The position numbers were made by a program, and so were the translations under genes. This document shows, one piece after another, positions 1-8,835 of a stretch of 64,000 nucleotides of DNA (its first letter is position 1; every line of letters starts with the position of its first letter). Source of the DNA: Azospirillum sp. TSA2s. Lineage in GTDB: Bacteria; Pseudomonadota; Alphaproteobacteria; Azospirillales; Azospirillaceae. The notes beneath the pieces were generated by a model that was given only the letters and a program-made list of their open reading frames with translations, had not been told where the DNA came from and did not search any database. The DNA is taken from assembly GCF_004923315.1 (NCBI RefSeq), contig NZ_CP039645.1:415001-479000 (forward strand), written 5' to 3'.

Positions 1-1278
1 CCGATGGAAGGGGTGGTGGATGCGGTGCGCCGCGGCAGTGCCGATGCCGGCGTGCTGCGCGCCTGCCTGCTGGAGGAGATGACGGCGCAGGGCCGTGTCG
101 CCCCGAACGAGTTCGCGGTGGTCGGCGAAAAGCCGCCCGGCGAGCTGCCCTGCCGGGTGTCGTCGCGGCTGTATCCCGACTGGCCCTTCGCCCGGCTGGC
201 GCACACGCCGCGCGATCTGGCCCGGCGCGTCGCCGCGGCGCTGCTGACCATGCCTGAAACCCAGGGGCCGACCTGGACCGCCTCGCTCGACTACACGTCG
301 GTGCATGAGCTGTTCCGCACCCTGCACATCGGCCCCTATCCGAAGACCCCGCCGACGCTTGAGGAGGTTCTCAGCGAGAACTGGCACTGGCTGGTGATCG
401 CCGCCGCGGCGGTGCTGTGGTGGGTGGTCCATTCCGCCCGTGTCGAGGTTCTCGTCCGCCGCCGCACCGCCGAACTTGAACGCGAGATCGCCGAGCGGGA
501 GCGCGCGGAAGCGATCGCGCTGCGCCTGCGCGAGGAGCGCGACCAGCTCTCCCGCCTCGGCATCGTCGGGGAGATGGCGAGCAACATCGCCCATGAGCTG
601 AACCAGCCGCTGGCGGCCATCGGCAATTTCGCCGGCGGCATGACCCGCATCCTCGACGCCCCGACGCCCGACCTCGGGATGCTGCGCGCCGGGGCGCGAT
701 CGGTCGCCGAGCAGGCGGAGCGGGCCGCGGCGATCATCCAGCGCACCCGCGGCTTCGTCAGCCGCCGCGACGCCCAGCGCTCCGCCCTGTCGGTGAACGC
801 CGTGGTGGAGGAAACCCTGTCGCTGTTCGGCGCGCCGCCGGACCCGGCACTGTCCATCGTCACCGAACCGGCCGACGGGCTGCCCGAGGTCAGGGCCGAC
901 AAGGTGGAGCTTCAGCAGGTGCTGCTGAACCTGCTGCAGAATGCGGTGGAGGCGACGCGGAGCGGCAATAATGGTGGCGCCGGCGGCGAGATCGTGCTGC
1001 GGACCGCGCTGTCCGGCGGCATGGTGTTGATCGAAGTGCGAGATTCCGGTCCGGGTGCGCCGGAGGACGCGCGGCGGCGGATGTTCGAGCCCTTCTTCAC
1101 CACCAAGCCCGGCGGGCTGGGGCTCGGCCTGTCGATCTGCCGCACCATCGTCGAACGGCATGGCGGCCGCATCTGGGCGGTGCCCGGCGTGCCGCGCGGG
1201 CTGGCCGTCCGCTTCACCCTGCCGCCGGCCGCCGGCGAAACCGCATCATCATCGTCCGTCCAGGAGACAAACACATGA
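1..1278 (+). CDS. TtrS-like sensor histidine kinase, 5' end outside window
   Basis: C-terminal part of a membrane sensor kinase. The frame is open to the window edge, so the true start probably lies upstream. The first ~110 visible residues look like the end of a PhnD-type periplasmic binding domain. A single membrane segment (visible residues ~127-143) and a coiled coil follow, then the HisKA H-box (AHELNQPLAA, phospho-acceptor near residue 197), an N-box (LLNLLQNAVEAT) and a GLGLGLSI ATP lid. A periplasmic binding domain fused to a kinase is the architecture of the tetrathionate sensor TtrS. The stop overlaps the next start (ATGA), so kinase and regulator are co-translated. The position before sox genes suggests sensing of a sulfur oxyanion; that ligand is inferred. 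Confidence 0.85.
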   Translation, partial: PMEGVVDAVRRGSADAGVLRACLLEEMTAQGRVAPNEFAVVGEKPPGELPCRVSSRLYPDWPFARLAHTPRDLARRVAAALLTMPETQGPTWTASLDYTSVHELFRTLHIGPYPKTPPTLEEVLSENWHWLVIAAAAVLWWVVHSARVEVLVRRRTAELEREIAERERAEAIALRLREERDQLSRLGIVGEMASNIAHELNQPLAAIGNFAGGMTRILDAPTPDLGMLRAGARSVAEQAERAAAIIQRTRGFVSRRDAQRSALSVNAVVEETLSLFGAPPDPALSIVTEPADGLPEVRADKVELQQVLLNLLQNAVEATRSGNNGGAGGEIVLRTALSGGMVLIEVRDSGPGAPEDARRRMFEPFFTTKPGGLGLGLSICRTIVERHGGRIWAVPGVPRGLAVRFTLPPAAGETASSSSVQETNT

Positions 1279-1898
1279 CCGACGCCCCCCTGGTTCTGGT
1301 GGTGGACGATGACGAGGCGATGCGCAGTTCGGTCCAGTATCTGCTGGCCTCGGTCGGCATCGCCTGCGAGTGCTTCGCGTCGGCCGAGGCCTTCCTCGCC
1401 TCGCCGCACCTGCGCCCGCCGCTGCGGCCGGGCTGCGTCCTGCTGGACGTCCGCATGCCGGGCATGAGCGGGATCGAGCTGCTGCGCCACCTCAAGGAAC
1501 AGGGGTGCAAGCGTCCGGTCATCATGGTCACCGGCCATGGCGACGTGCCGCTGGCCGTCGCCGCGCTGAAGGGCGGGGCCGAGGACTTCATCGAAAAGCC
1601 CTGGAAGGACCAGGCGCTGCTCGACAGTGTCAACGCCGCCATCCGCAAATGCCGCGAGGTGCTGGTGCGCAGCGCCGGGCGCGAGGCGGTCGAAGCGCGG
1701 ATGGCCCAGCTGAGCCGCCGCGAGCGAGAGGTGCTGGCCCTGGTGCTCGACGGCCGCCAGAACAAGGAGATCGCGACGGCGCTGTCGATCTCCGTCAAGA
1801 CGGTCGAGGGCCATCGCCAGATGGTGATGGAGAAGATGGGCGCCCGCTCCGTCGCCGAACTCGCGCGATTGGCGCTGACCCCCGGCGACCGGGTTTAA
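1275..1898 (+). CDS. LuxR/FixJ-type response regulator
   Basis: A 207-residue two-component response regulator. The receiver domain (~6-120) has the acidic pocket VVDDDE, phospho-acceptor Asp58 in LLDVRMPGMSG, and Lys108 in EKPW. A LuxR/FixJ-type helix-turn-helix follows (LSRREREVLALV, then NKEIATALSISVKTVEGHR). The start is an ATG with CAGGAG upstream and overlaps the kinase stop by 4 bases. It resembles TtrR/FixJ partners of PhnD-type kinases. It is the likely transcription factor for the sox operon that starts ~155 bases downstream, though no binding site could be picked out. Confidence 0.9.
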   Translation: MTDAPLVLVVDDDEAMRSSVQYLLASVGIACECFASAEAFLASPHLRPPLRPGCVLLDVRMPGMSGIELLRHLKEQGCKRPVIMVTGHGDVPLAVAALKGGAEDFIEKPWKDQALLDSVNAAIRKCREVLVRSAGREAVEARMAQLSRREREVLALVLDGRQNKEIATALSISVKTVEGHRQMVMEKMGARSVAELARLALTPGDRV

Positions 1899-2054
1899 TC
1901 AAGCGAATCAAGGCTCCGGCCGCGTCTCCGCTCCAAAAGCAAGGGTTTACCCTTGGTCGCCACCGGAATCGACCCGATGGCGGCGACTGTTCGCTGCACG
2001 TACCATCCGCGTGACAAAGATACCGGCAGCGAACCGGAAGGAAATGGGACGGAC

Positions 2055-3470
2055 ATGAGCAAGTTGCGGCCAACGGGAGAGGCGACTCCCCGAACCGATC
2101 CGCTCGTCCCCGGCGCGGATGCACTGTCCGGCCGGTTGCGGCGGGCGCCCGAGAACTTCCTGACCCCCGAGGAGATCGGGCAGGTCGGCAAGGGAAGGCG
2201 CGATTTCCTGCGCGCCAGCTTTCTGGCGGCGGCCGGCGCCACCGCCGCGGCGACGCTGGGCGGCCGTGGTGCCGTCGCCGCCGACACGGCCGGCGATCCC
2301 GACATCCTGAAACCCACCCCCTGGGGCAGCAGCCTGGGCCAGCCGGTGGCGGCCAACCCCTACGGCCTGCCGTCGAAGCACGAGCGCGGACTGGTGCGCC
2401 GGCAAAGCCCCGGCCTGACCCAGGTGGCCGCCGCCAGCGTGTCCTTCGCGCCGCTGCAGGGGCTGTTCGGCATCATCACGCCCTCCGGCCTGCATTTCGA
2501 GCGGCACCACCAGGGCTGGCAGGACATCGACCCGACCCGGCACCGGCTGATGATCAACGGCTCCCGGCCGGAATTCGTGAAGACGCCCCGGGTCTACACG
2601 ATGGACGACATCATGCGGCTGCCGCCGGTGTCGCGCATGCACTTCATCGAATGCGGCGCCAACACCGGCATGGAGTGGGGCAACGTGGCGGTCCCCACCG
2701 TGCAGTACACCCACGGCATGCTGTCCTGCAGCGAGTTCACCGGTGTCCCGCTGCGCACGCTGCTGGAGTACTGCGGCGCCGACCTGAAGGCCGCCAAATT
2801 CATCCTGGCCGAGGGCGGCGACGGGTCGTCGATGACCCGCACCATCCCGATCGAGCTGGTGATGTCCGGCGAGGTGATGGTCGCCTACGGCCAGAACGGC
2901 GAGATGCTGCGGCCGGAAAACGGCTATCCGCTACGGCTTGTCGTGCCGGGGGTGCAGGGCGTCTCGTGGGTGAAATGGCTGCGCCGGATCGAGGTCGGCG
3001 ACCGACCCTATGCCGCCAAGGACGAGGCGGTCCACTACATCGACCTGATGCCCGACGGCCAGCACCGGCAATACACCTCCATCCAGGAATGCAAGTCGGT
3101 CATCACCAGCCCGTCGGGCGGCCAGCAGTTGCTGGACAAGGGATTTTTCACCATCAGCGGGCTCGCATGGTCGGGCCGGGGCGCCATCAAGCGGGTGGAT
3201 GTGTCGGTCGACGGCGGCATCAACTGGACCGAAGCGACCTTGCAGACACCGGTCCTGTCCAAATGCCTGACCCGCTTCACCCTGCCCTGGAACTGGGACG
3301 GCCGGCCGGCGCTGCTGCAGTCGCGCGCCATGGACGAGACCGGCTTCGTCCAGCCCGCCTACGGCCAGCTGCGCGCGGTGCGCGGCACGCGGTCGATCTA
3401 CCACAACAACGCGATCCAGACCTGGCAGGTCGCCGAAAGCGGGGACGTGAACAATGTCCAGATCCTGTAA
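2055..3470 (+). CDS. soxC: SoxC, sulfite dehydrogenase-type molybdopterin subunit
   Basis: A 471-residue molybdenum-cofactor subunit of Sox(CD)2 sulfane dehydrogenase, which oxidises the cysteine-bound sulfane sulfur on SoxYZ in the periplasm. A twin-arginine signal (GRRDFLRASF, residues ~48-58) sits behind an N-terminal extension typical of SoxC. The molybdopterin oxidoreductase core carries the likely cofactor cysteine Cys200 in HFIECGANTG, and a Mo-co dimerisation domain covers roughly the last 120 residues. The ATG at 2055 follows a GGAAGGAAA stretch; longer forms would start in non-coding sequence. First gene of the sox operon, overlapping soxD by 17 bases. Confidence 0.95.
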   Translation: MSKLRPTGEATPRTDPLVPGADALSGRLRRAPENFLTPEEIGQVGKGRRDFLRASFLAAAGATAAATLGGRGAVAADTAGDPDILKPTPWGSSLGQPVAANPYGLPSKHERGLVRRQSPGLTQVAAASVSFAPLQGLFGIITPSGLHFERHHQGWQDIDPTRHRLMINGSRPEFVKTPRVYTMDDIMRLPPVSRMHFIECGANTGMEWGNVAVPTVQYTHGMLSCSEFTGVPLRTLLEYCGADLKAAKFILAEGGDGSSMTRTIPIELVMSGEVMVAYGQNGEMLRPENGYPLRLVVPGVQGVSWVKWLRRIEVGDRPYAAKDEAVHYIDLMPDGQHRQYTSIQECKSVITSPSGGQQLLDKGFFTISGLAWSGRGAIKRVDVSVDGGINWTEATLQTPVLSKCLTRFTLPWNWDGRPALLQSRAMDETGFVQPAYGQLRAVRGTRSIYHNNAIQTWQVAESGDVNNVQIL

Positions 3471-4497
3471 AGCGGCCCTCCTGGCGTCCGCGTTCGGCGC
3501 GATGCTCGCATGGACGGCGCCGGTGCTGGCGGACGGTCCCTCCACCGTCGGCCGCCCGGCCACCCCGGCCGAGGTCAAGGCCTGGGACATCGACGTCGGC
3601 CCCGACTTCAGCGGCCTGCCCAAGGGCTCCGGCACCGTGTCGCGCGGCATGGAGATCTGGGAGGAGAAATGCGCCAGCTGCCACGGCACCTTCGGTGAGA
3701 GCAACAGCGTCTTCAACCCGCTGGTCGGCGGCACCACCGCCGAAGACATCAAGACCGGCCATGTCGCGGCGCTGAAGCGCACCGATTTCCCGGCGCGCAC
3801 GACCTTCATGAAGGTCGCCAGCGTGTCCACCCTCTACGACTACATCCGCCGCGCCATGCCGTGGAACGCGCCGAAGTCGCTGAGCGACGACGACGTCTAT
3901 GCCGTGCTGGCCTATCTGCTGAACCTCGCGGAGATCGTCCCGGACGACTTCACCCTGACCGACGCGACGATCCGCGACGTGCAGCAGAGGATGCCGAACC
4001 GCAACGGCATGACCACCGCCCACGCCCTCTGGCCCGGCCCCGACTTTCCCGGCATGGCGGCCAAGCCCGACACCGCCAACGCCGTCTGCATGACCAATTG
4101 CAAGCCGAAGGCCGAGCTGGCCTCGCAGCTGCCCGAGCATGCCCGAGGCGCCCACGGCAACATCGCCGAGCAGAACCGCGTCTTCGGACCGGTCCGCGGC
4201 CAGCGCACCGGTCCGGACAGCGCTGCGGCGGAGGCCCCCTCCCCTGCCCTGGCGCTGGCGGAGAAGTCCGGCTGCCTGTCCTGCCACGCGGTCGATACCC
4301 GGATCGTCGGCCCGAGCTACAGCGAGATCGCCGCCCGCTATCGCGGCAAGAACAACGCCGACGCCCTGGTGTCCAAGGTCAAGGCCGGCGGCGAGGGCTC
4401 CTGGGGCGCCGTGCCGATGCCGCCGCAGGACGAACTGAGCATCGACGACGCCAAGACCCTGGTCGCCTGGATCCTGTCCGGCGCGCCGCAGAAGTAA
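3454..4497 (+). CDS. soxD: SoxD, diheme cytochrome c subunit of sulfane dehydrogenase
   Basis: A 347-residue periplasmic cytochrome c that accepts electrons from SoxC. It has a Sec signal peptide (residues 1-26) and two heme motifs: CASCH at residues 73-77 and CLSCH at 274-278. The linker contains the conserved MPNRNGMTTAHALWPGPDF segment of SoxD proteins. It overlaps soxC by 17 bases, consistent with translational coupling of the two subunits. Having both CD subunits predicts full oxidation of thiosulfate to sulfate without obligatory sulfur globules, as known for Paracoccus-type Sox systems. Confidence 0.95.
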   Translation: MSRSCKAALLASAFGAMLAWTAPVLADGPSTVGRPATPAEVKAWDIDVGPDFSGLPKGSGTVSRGMEIWEEKCASCHGTFGESNSVFNPLVGGTTAEDIKTGHVAALKRTDFPARTTFMKVASVSTLYDYIRRAMPWNAPKSLSDDDVYAVLAYLLNLAEIVPDDFTLTDATIRDVQQRMPNRNGMTTAHALWPGPDFPGMAAKPDTANAVCMTNCKPKAELASQLPEHARGAHGNIAEQNRVFGPVRGQRTGPDSAAAEAPSPALALAEKSGCLSCHAVDTRIVGPSYSEIAARYRGKNNADALVSKVKAGGEGSWGAVPMPPQDELSIDDAKTLVAWILSGAPQK

Positions 4498-4521
4498 CGA
4501 GACCGAGGAGGAGCATCTCTC

Positions 4522-4980
4522 ATGACACAGGCAGCGATGGAACGGCGTCAGGTACTGACCTTCCTGGGGGCGCTGGCGGCGGCCGGATTCGTGGTGCCGC
4601 GGGTGGCGATTGCCAACTGGGACAAGACCGCCTTCGACGCCAAGACGATGGACGACGCGCTGAAGGCGCTGGGCGCCGGCGCACCGGCCAACAGCGGCGA
4701 CGTGCAGATCATCGCCTCCGACATCGCGGAGAACGGGGCGGTGGTTCCGGTCCAGGCGGTCAGCAAGCTGCCCAACACCGAACGGATCGCCATCCTGGTG
4801 GAAAAGAACCCCAACATGCTGGCCGCCGCCTTCGACCTGGGGCCGGACACCATCCCCGAGGTCACCGCCCGCATCAAGATGGGGCAGACCTCCAACGTCA
4901 TGGTGCTGGTCAAGGCGGACGGCAAATTCTACGCGGCCTCCAAGGAAATCAAGGTGACGCTCGGCGGCTGCGGCGGCTGA
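4522..4980 (+). CDS. soxY: SoxY, sulfur-carrier subunit
   Basis: A 152-residue covalent sulfur-carrier protein. A twin-arginine signal (ERRQVLTFLG) exports it with SoxZ. It ends in the diagnostic flexible arm GGCGG, whose Cys150 carries the thiosulfate-derived sulfur. An extended AGGAGG-like ribosome site (GAGGAGGAGC) precedes the ATG. It lies between soxD and soxZ, and the gap to soxZ is 24 bases. All features needed for the carrier are present. Confidence 0.97.
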   Translation: MTQAAMERRQVLTFLGALAAAGFVVPRVAIANWDKTAFDAKTMDDALKALGAGAPANSGDVQIIASDIAENGAVVPVQAVSKLPNTERIAILVEKNPNMLAAAFDLGPDTIPEVTARIKMGQTSNVMVLVKADGKFYAASKEIKVTLGGCGG

Positions 4981-5004
4981 ACGGACAGGACGGGAGAGAA
5001 GACC

Positions 5005-5316
5005 ATGGGCAATCCGATGAAGATCCGCGCCTCCGCCAAGGACGGCGTCACCGAGATCAAGGTGCTGATGAGCCACGAGATGGAGACCGGGCAGCGCAAG
5101 GACGCCAGCGGCACGGTCATCCCCGCCTGGTTCATCAACGAGGTCACCGCCAAGCTGGACGGCAAGACGGTGATGCAGGCGCAATGGGGACCGTCGATTT
5201 CCAAGAACCCCTACCTCGCCTTCAAGGTCAAGGGCGGCAAGGCGGGCGACAAGGTGTCCGTCACCTGGGTCGACAGCAAGGGCGACACCCGCACCGACGA
5301 GGCCACCGTCACCTGA
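5005..5316 (+). CDS. soxZ: SoxZ, partner of sulfur carrier SoxY
   Basis: A 103-residue immunoglobulin-like beta-sandwich protein that forms a heterodimer with SoxY. It has no signal peptide of its own, in line with export as a passenger with the Tat-targeted SoxY. The start MGNPMKIRASA and the segments LMSHEMETGQRKDASG and PYLAFKVKGGKAGD are typical of SoxZ. The ATG has GGGAGAGAAG upstream. It follows soxY directly in the operon. Confidence 0.96.
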   Translation: MGNPMKIRASAKDGVTEIKVLMSHEMETGQRKDASGTVIPAWFINEVTAKLDGKTVMQAQWGPSISKNPYLAFKVKGGKAGDKVSVTWVDSKGDTRTDEATVT

Positions 5317-5362
5317 CACGGTACTTCCGGGCCGACAAGAACAAGGATGGGAGGGGGGAAAG

Positions 5363-6178
5363 ATGGACCGCGTAAGCGTTGGGATTGCGGCGTTCCTTGC
5401 GGTGTCGGCGGCGGTCGCCACGGCGGCCTACGCCCAGCAGAAGGATGCGGCGCAGGAGGGCATCGAGGCCTACCGCGAGGCCCTGCAGGACGGCAACCCC
5501 GCCGAACTGTTCGAGCTGAGCGGCGAGGAGCTGTGGAAGACGCCGGCCGGCCCGAAGAAGGCCTCGCTGGAAAAGTGCGACCTCGGCCTCGGCCCCGGCG
5601 TGGTCAAGGGCGCCTATGCCCAGCTTCCGCGCTACTTCGCCGACACCGACCGCGTCCAGGACCTGGAATCGCGCCTGCTGACCTGCATGGAAACGCTGCA
5701 GGGCAAGGACCCGAAGCCCTATGTCGAGGCCTCCTTCACCGCCCCGCCGAAGGAGGAGATGATCGCGCTCGCCGCCTACATCTCCGGCCAGTCCAAGGAC
5801 GATCCCATCACCGTCAAGCCCAAGCATCCCAAGGAACAGGCGATGTACGACCTGGGCAAGCGGATGTTCTACTATCAGGGCGGTCCCTACGACTTCGCCT
5901 GCGCCACCTGCCACGGCCAGGAGGGTACGCGCATCCGCCTGCAGGATCTCCCCTATATTCCGGGGCAGAAGGGTGCGGCGGCCGGCTGGGGCAGCTGGCC
6001 GGCCTACCGCGTCAGCTCCGGCCAGATGTGGTCGATGCAGTGGCGGCTGAACGACTGCTTCCGCCAGCAGCGTTTCCCCGAACCGGTCTACACCTCCGAC
6101 GCGACCATCGCGCTGTCGATGTACATGGCCGCCAACGCCAGCGGGGAAACCATGAAGACACCCGGAATCAAGCGCTGA
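5363..6178 (+). CDS. soxA: SoxA, L-cysteine S-thiosulfotransferase subunit
   Basis: A 271-residue c-type cytochrome subunit of SoxAX, which attaches thiosulfate to the SoxY cysteine. It has a signal peptide (1-24, ending AAYAQ). Only one heme motif is present, CATCH at residues 180-184. The N-terminal region keeps a cysteine pair (KCDLG and LLTCME) where diheme SoxA proteins bind a second heme, so this is a monoheme SoxA. Cys232 in NDCFRQQRF matches the conserved cysteine persulfide heme ligand. A strong GGAGGGGGGAAAG ribosome site lies upstream. It sits directly before soxX. Confidence 0.95.
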   Translation: MDRVSVGIAAFLAVSAAVATAAYAQQKDAAQEGIEAYREALQDGNPAELFELSGEELWKTPAGPKKASLEKCDLGLGPGVVKGAYAQLPRYFADTDRVQDLESRLLTCMETLQGKDPKPYVEASFTAPPKEEMIALAAYISGQSKDDPITVKPKHPKEQAMYDLGKRMFYYQGGPYDFACATCHGQEGTRIRLQDLPYIPGQKGAAAGWGSWPAYRVSSGQMWSMQWRLNDCFRQQRFPEPVYTSDATIALSMYMAANASGETMKTPGIKR

Positions 6179-6189
6179 GGGAGGCCGCC

Positions 6190-6855
6190 ATGAAACACGC
6201 CATGAAACATGCCGCCTTCCTTGCCGTCCTGCTGCTGGCCGGCCCCGCCCTTTCCGAGACCAAGGTCGCGCCGTCCTGGGGACCGGGGGCCGACGATGCC
6301 GCCTTCACCCGCATGCTGGCCGCCAGCTTCAAGGACAAGGGCATCGCCAAGGTCGATCGCCTGACCCAGGACGAGACGCAGGCCTTCTGCTCCGATCCCG
6401 AGGCCGCCGCCAGCCCGGCCGCCGCCGAACGGCGCCGGCAGATCGAGGCCGCCAACATGGCGACGGTGAAATGGCCGTCCGACGGCAAATGGCTGGGCGA
6501 CTGGAAGGAGGGCGAGAAGATCGCCCAGAGCGGCCGGGGCAACACCTGGACCGACAAGCCGGGCGAGCCGAACGGCGGCAATTGCTACAACTGCCACCAG
6601 CTCAGCCCGACCGAGATCTCCTACGGCACCATCGGCCCCAGCCTGCTGCAATACGGCGCGCTGCGCGGCCGGGACGAGGAGACGATGAAGGCGGCCTGGG
6701 CCAAGATCTACAACGCCAAATCGGCCAACGCCTGCTCCAACATGCCGCGCGCCGGCCATATGGGCATCCTGGGGGAGACGCAGATCAAGCACCTGATGGC
6801 GCTGCTGTTCGACCCGAACTCTCCCGTGAATTCCAAATCGGGGCCCGCACAATGA
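6190..6855 (+). CDS. soxX: SoxX, monoheme cytochrome c subunit of SoxAX
   Basis: A 221-residue periplasmic cytochrome that pairs with SoxA. It has a Sec signal peptide (1-22) and one heme motif, CYNCH, at residues 132-136. A downstream CSNMPRAGHMG segment carries candidate distal methionine ligands. I chose the ATG at 6190, close behind the soxA stop and followed at once by the signal peptide; a second ATG lies four codons later. The stop overlaps the soxB start (ATGA). At 221 residues it is somewhat long for SoxX because of a ~60-residue helical stretch before the heme domain. Confidence 0.94.
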   Translation: MKHAMKHAAFLAVLLLAGPALSETKVAPSWGPGADDAAFTRMLAASFKDKGIAKVDRLTQDETQAFCSDPEAAASPAAAERRRQIEAANMATVKWPSDGKWLGDWKEGEKIAQSGRGNTWTDKPGEPNGGNCYNCHQLSPTEISYGTIGPSLLQYGALRGRDEETMKAAWAKIYNAKSANACSNMPRAGHMGILGETQIKHLMALLFDPNSPVNSKSGPAQ

Positions 6856-8576
6856 ACCGCCGCGAGTTCCTCACCGTCCTGGCCGCCGCCAATGCCGCTG
6901 GCCTGCTGCTGCCCGGCGCCGGACTGGCCCGCGCCGAAGCGGCGGCGGACGCGGTCTATGACGCGCCGGCCTTCGGCAACGTCTCGCTCCTGCACATCAC
7001 CGACTGCCACGCCCAGCTGAAGCCGATCCATTTCCGCGAACCGAGCGTCAACCTCGGCATCGGCGAGATGGCCGGCCGGGCGCCGCATCTGGTGGGAAGC
7101 CGGCTGCTGGAGCATTTCAACCTCAAAGCCGGCAGCCGCGAGGCGCATGCCTTCACCTGCCTCGACTTCGAACGGCTGGCCGGGCTCTACGGCAAGGTCG
7201 GCGGCTTCGCCCATCTGGCGACGCTGGTCAAGCGGGTGCGCGCCAACCGGCCGGGCGCCCTGCTGCTCGACGGCGGCGACACTTGGCAGGGGTCAGGCAC
7301 CGCGCTGTGGACCCAGGGCCAGGACATGGTGGAGGCCGCCAAGCTGCTGGGCGTCGACATCATGACGCTGCATTGGGAATGCACCTACGGCCAGGAGCGC
7401 GTGCAGGAGATCGCCGAGAAGGACTTCGCCGGCCACATCGAGATCGTCGCCCAGAACATCAAGACCGCCGATTTCGGCGACGACGTGTTCAAGCCCTACA
7501 GCCTGCGCGACGTCAACGGCGTCAAGGTCGCGGTGATCGGGCAGGCCTTTCCCTACACGCCGATCGCCAATCCGCGCTACATGGTGGCCGACTGGACCTT
7601 CGGCATCCGCGAGGAGGAGATGCAGGCGACGGTCGATGCCGCCCGCGCCGCCGGTGCCGCGGTGGTCGTCGTGCTGTCGCACAACGGCATGGACGTCGAT
7701 CTGAAGATGGCGTCGCGCGTCCGCGGCATCGACGCCATTCTCGGCGGCCACACCCATGACGGCATGCCGGCGCCGACCATCGTCGCCAACCCCGGCGGCC
7801 GGACGCTGGTCACCAACGCCGGATCGAACGGCAAGTTCCTGGGCGTGCTCGACTTCCAGGTGACCGGCGGACGGGTCGCCGACTTCCGCTACCGGCTGAT
7901 GCCGGTCTTCGCCAACCTGCTGCCCGCCGACCCGGAGATGGAGGCGCTGATCACCCGCGTGCGCGCGCCCTACGAGGCCAAGCTGGGCGAGACGCTGGCG
8001 GTGACGGAGGGCACGCTGTACCGGCGCGGCAACTTCAACGGCAGCTTCGACCAGCTGATCCTCGACGCGCTGATGGCCGAAAAGGATGCGGAGATCGCCT
8101 TCTCCCCCGGTTTCCGCTGGGGCACCACGCTGCTGCCCGGCCAGCCGATCACCATGGAAAACCTGCTGGACCAGACCGCCATCACCTATCCCTACGTCAC
8201 GCTGAGCCAGATGAGCGGCGATCAGATCAAGACGGTGCTGGAGGATGTCTGCGACAACCTGTTCAACCCCGATCCCTATTACCAGCAGGGCGGCGACATG
8301 GTGCGCGTCGGCGGCCTGTCCTACGCCTGCGATCCCGCCGCTCCGGCCGGCCGGCGCATCCAGGACATGACGCTGAACGGCAAGCCGCTGGAGGCGTCGA
8401 AGACCTACAAGGTCGCCGGCTGGGCCCCCGTGGCGGAAGAGGCGAAGGCGGCCGGCGGCGAGCCGATCTGGGACCTCGTCGCCCGCAACCTGCGCGCCCG
8501 CAAGACGGTGGCGCCGCCGCAGCTGAATCTGCCGACCCTGAAGGGCGTGAACGGCAACCCCGGCCTCGACGCCTGA
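6852..8576 (+). CDS. soxB: SoxB, thiosulfohydrolase
   Basis: A 574-residue dinuclear-metal hydrolase that releases sulfate from SoxY-thiosulfonate. A Tat signal (MNRREFLTVLAAANAAG) leads into a 5'-nucleotidase-type metallophosphatase fold: metal ligands in HITDCHAQ, DGGDTWQGS, LSHNGMD and GGHTHD, and a C-terminal domain with FNGSFDQLILDAL. The start overlaps soxX by 4 bases. It is the last canonical sox gene here, and an inverted-repeat element follows the stop. The local order C-D-Y-Z-A-X-B differs from the familiar X-Y-Z-A-B-C-D order. Confidence 0.96.
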   Translation: MNRREFLTVLAAANAAGLLLPGAGLARAEAAADAVYDAPAFGNVSLLHITDCHAQLKPIHFREPSVNLGIGEMAGRAPHLVGSRLLEHFNLKAGSREAHAFTCLDFERLAGLYGKVGGFAHLATLVKRVRANRPGALLLDGGDTWQGSGTALWTQGQDMVEAAKLLGVDIMTLHWECTYGQERVQEIAEKDFAGHIEIVAQNIKTADFGDDVFKPYSLRDVNGVKVAVIGQAFPYTPIANPRYMVADWTFGIREEEMQATVDAARAAGAAVVVVLSHNGMDVDLKMASRVRGIDAILGGHTHDGMPAPTIVANPGGRTLVTNAGSNGKFLGVLDFQVTGGRVADFRYRLMPVFANLLPADPEMEALITRVRAPYEAKLGETLAVTEGTLYRRGNFNGSFDQLILDALMAEKDAEIAFSPGFRWGTTLLPGQPITMENLLDQTAITYPYVTLSQMSGDQIKTVLEDVCDNLFNPDPYYQQGGDMVRVGGLSYACDPAAPAGRRIQDMTLNGKPLEASKTYKVAGWAPVAEEAKAAGGEPIWDLVARNLRARKTVAPPQLNLPTLKGVNGNPGLDA

Positions 8577-8614
8577 CCCGCTCAGAGGCTGTGGATTTTG
8601 GGGGCCTCTCCCGG

Positions 8615-8701
8615 CCGTCATCCCCGCGAAGGCGGGGATCCAGGCTGATCCACTCCTAAGCCTTTGGAACGTCTGGATTCCCGCCTTCGCGGGAATGACG
8701 G
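8615..8701. repeat. Palindromic intergenic repeat, family C copy 1
   Basis: An 87-base inverted repeat downstream of soxB. The arms read CCGTCATCCCCGCGAAGGCG and, at the other end, CGCCTTCGCGGGAATGACGG, with the internal half-motifs GGATCCAG and CTGGATTC around a ~40-base centre. A second copy lies at 16458-16543. The gap between soxB and the DsrE-like gene (8577-8835) holds this element and no gene. It can form a long hairpin and may protect the 3' end of the sox message or weaken read-through. Confidence 0.9.
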
Positions 8702-8835
8702 CTGAGAGAAGCGAGTGATGAGAGCCGATGCGAAGCGGTTCAAACGCCCAGCGTCTCTCAGCAGGGCTGATAAGAACTTACAAATTCCCGCCCTCTTCGC
8801 CATAGACACAGCTCCAAACCGGAAAGGCTCAGACC

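Noticed and set aside
3277..5421. 714-codon minus-strand open frame across soxC to soxA
   Set aside because: It lies opposite five canonical sox genes with heme and Tat motifs and shows no domain or ribosome site of its own.
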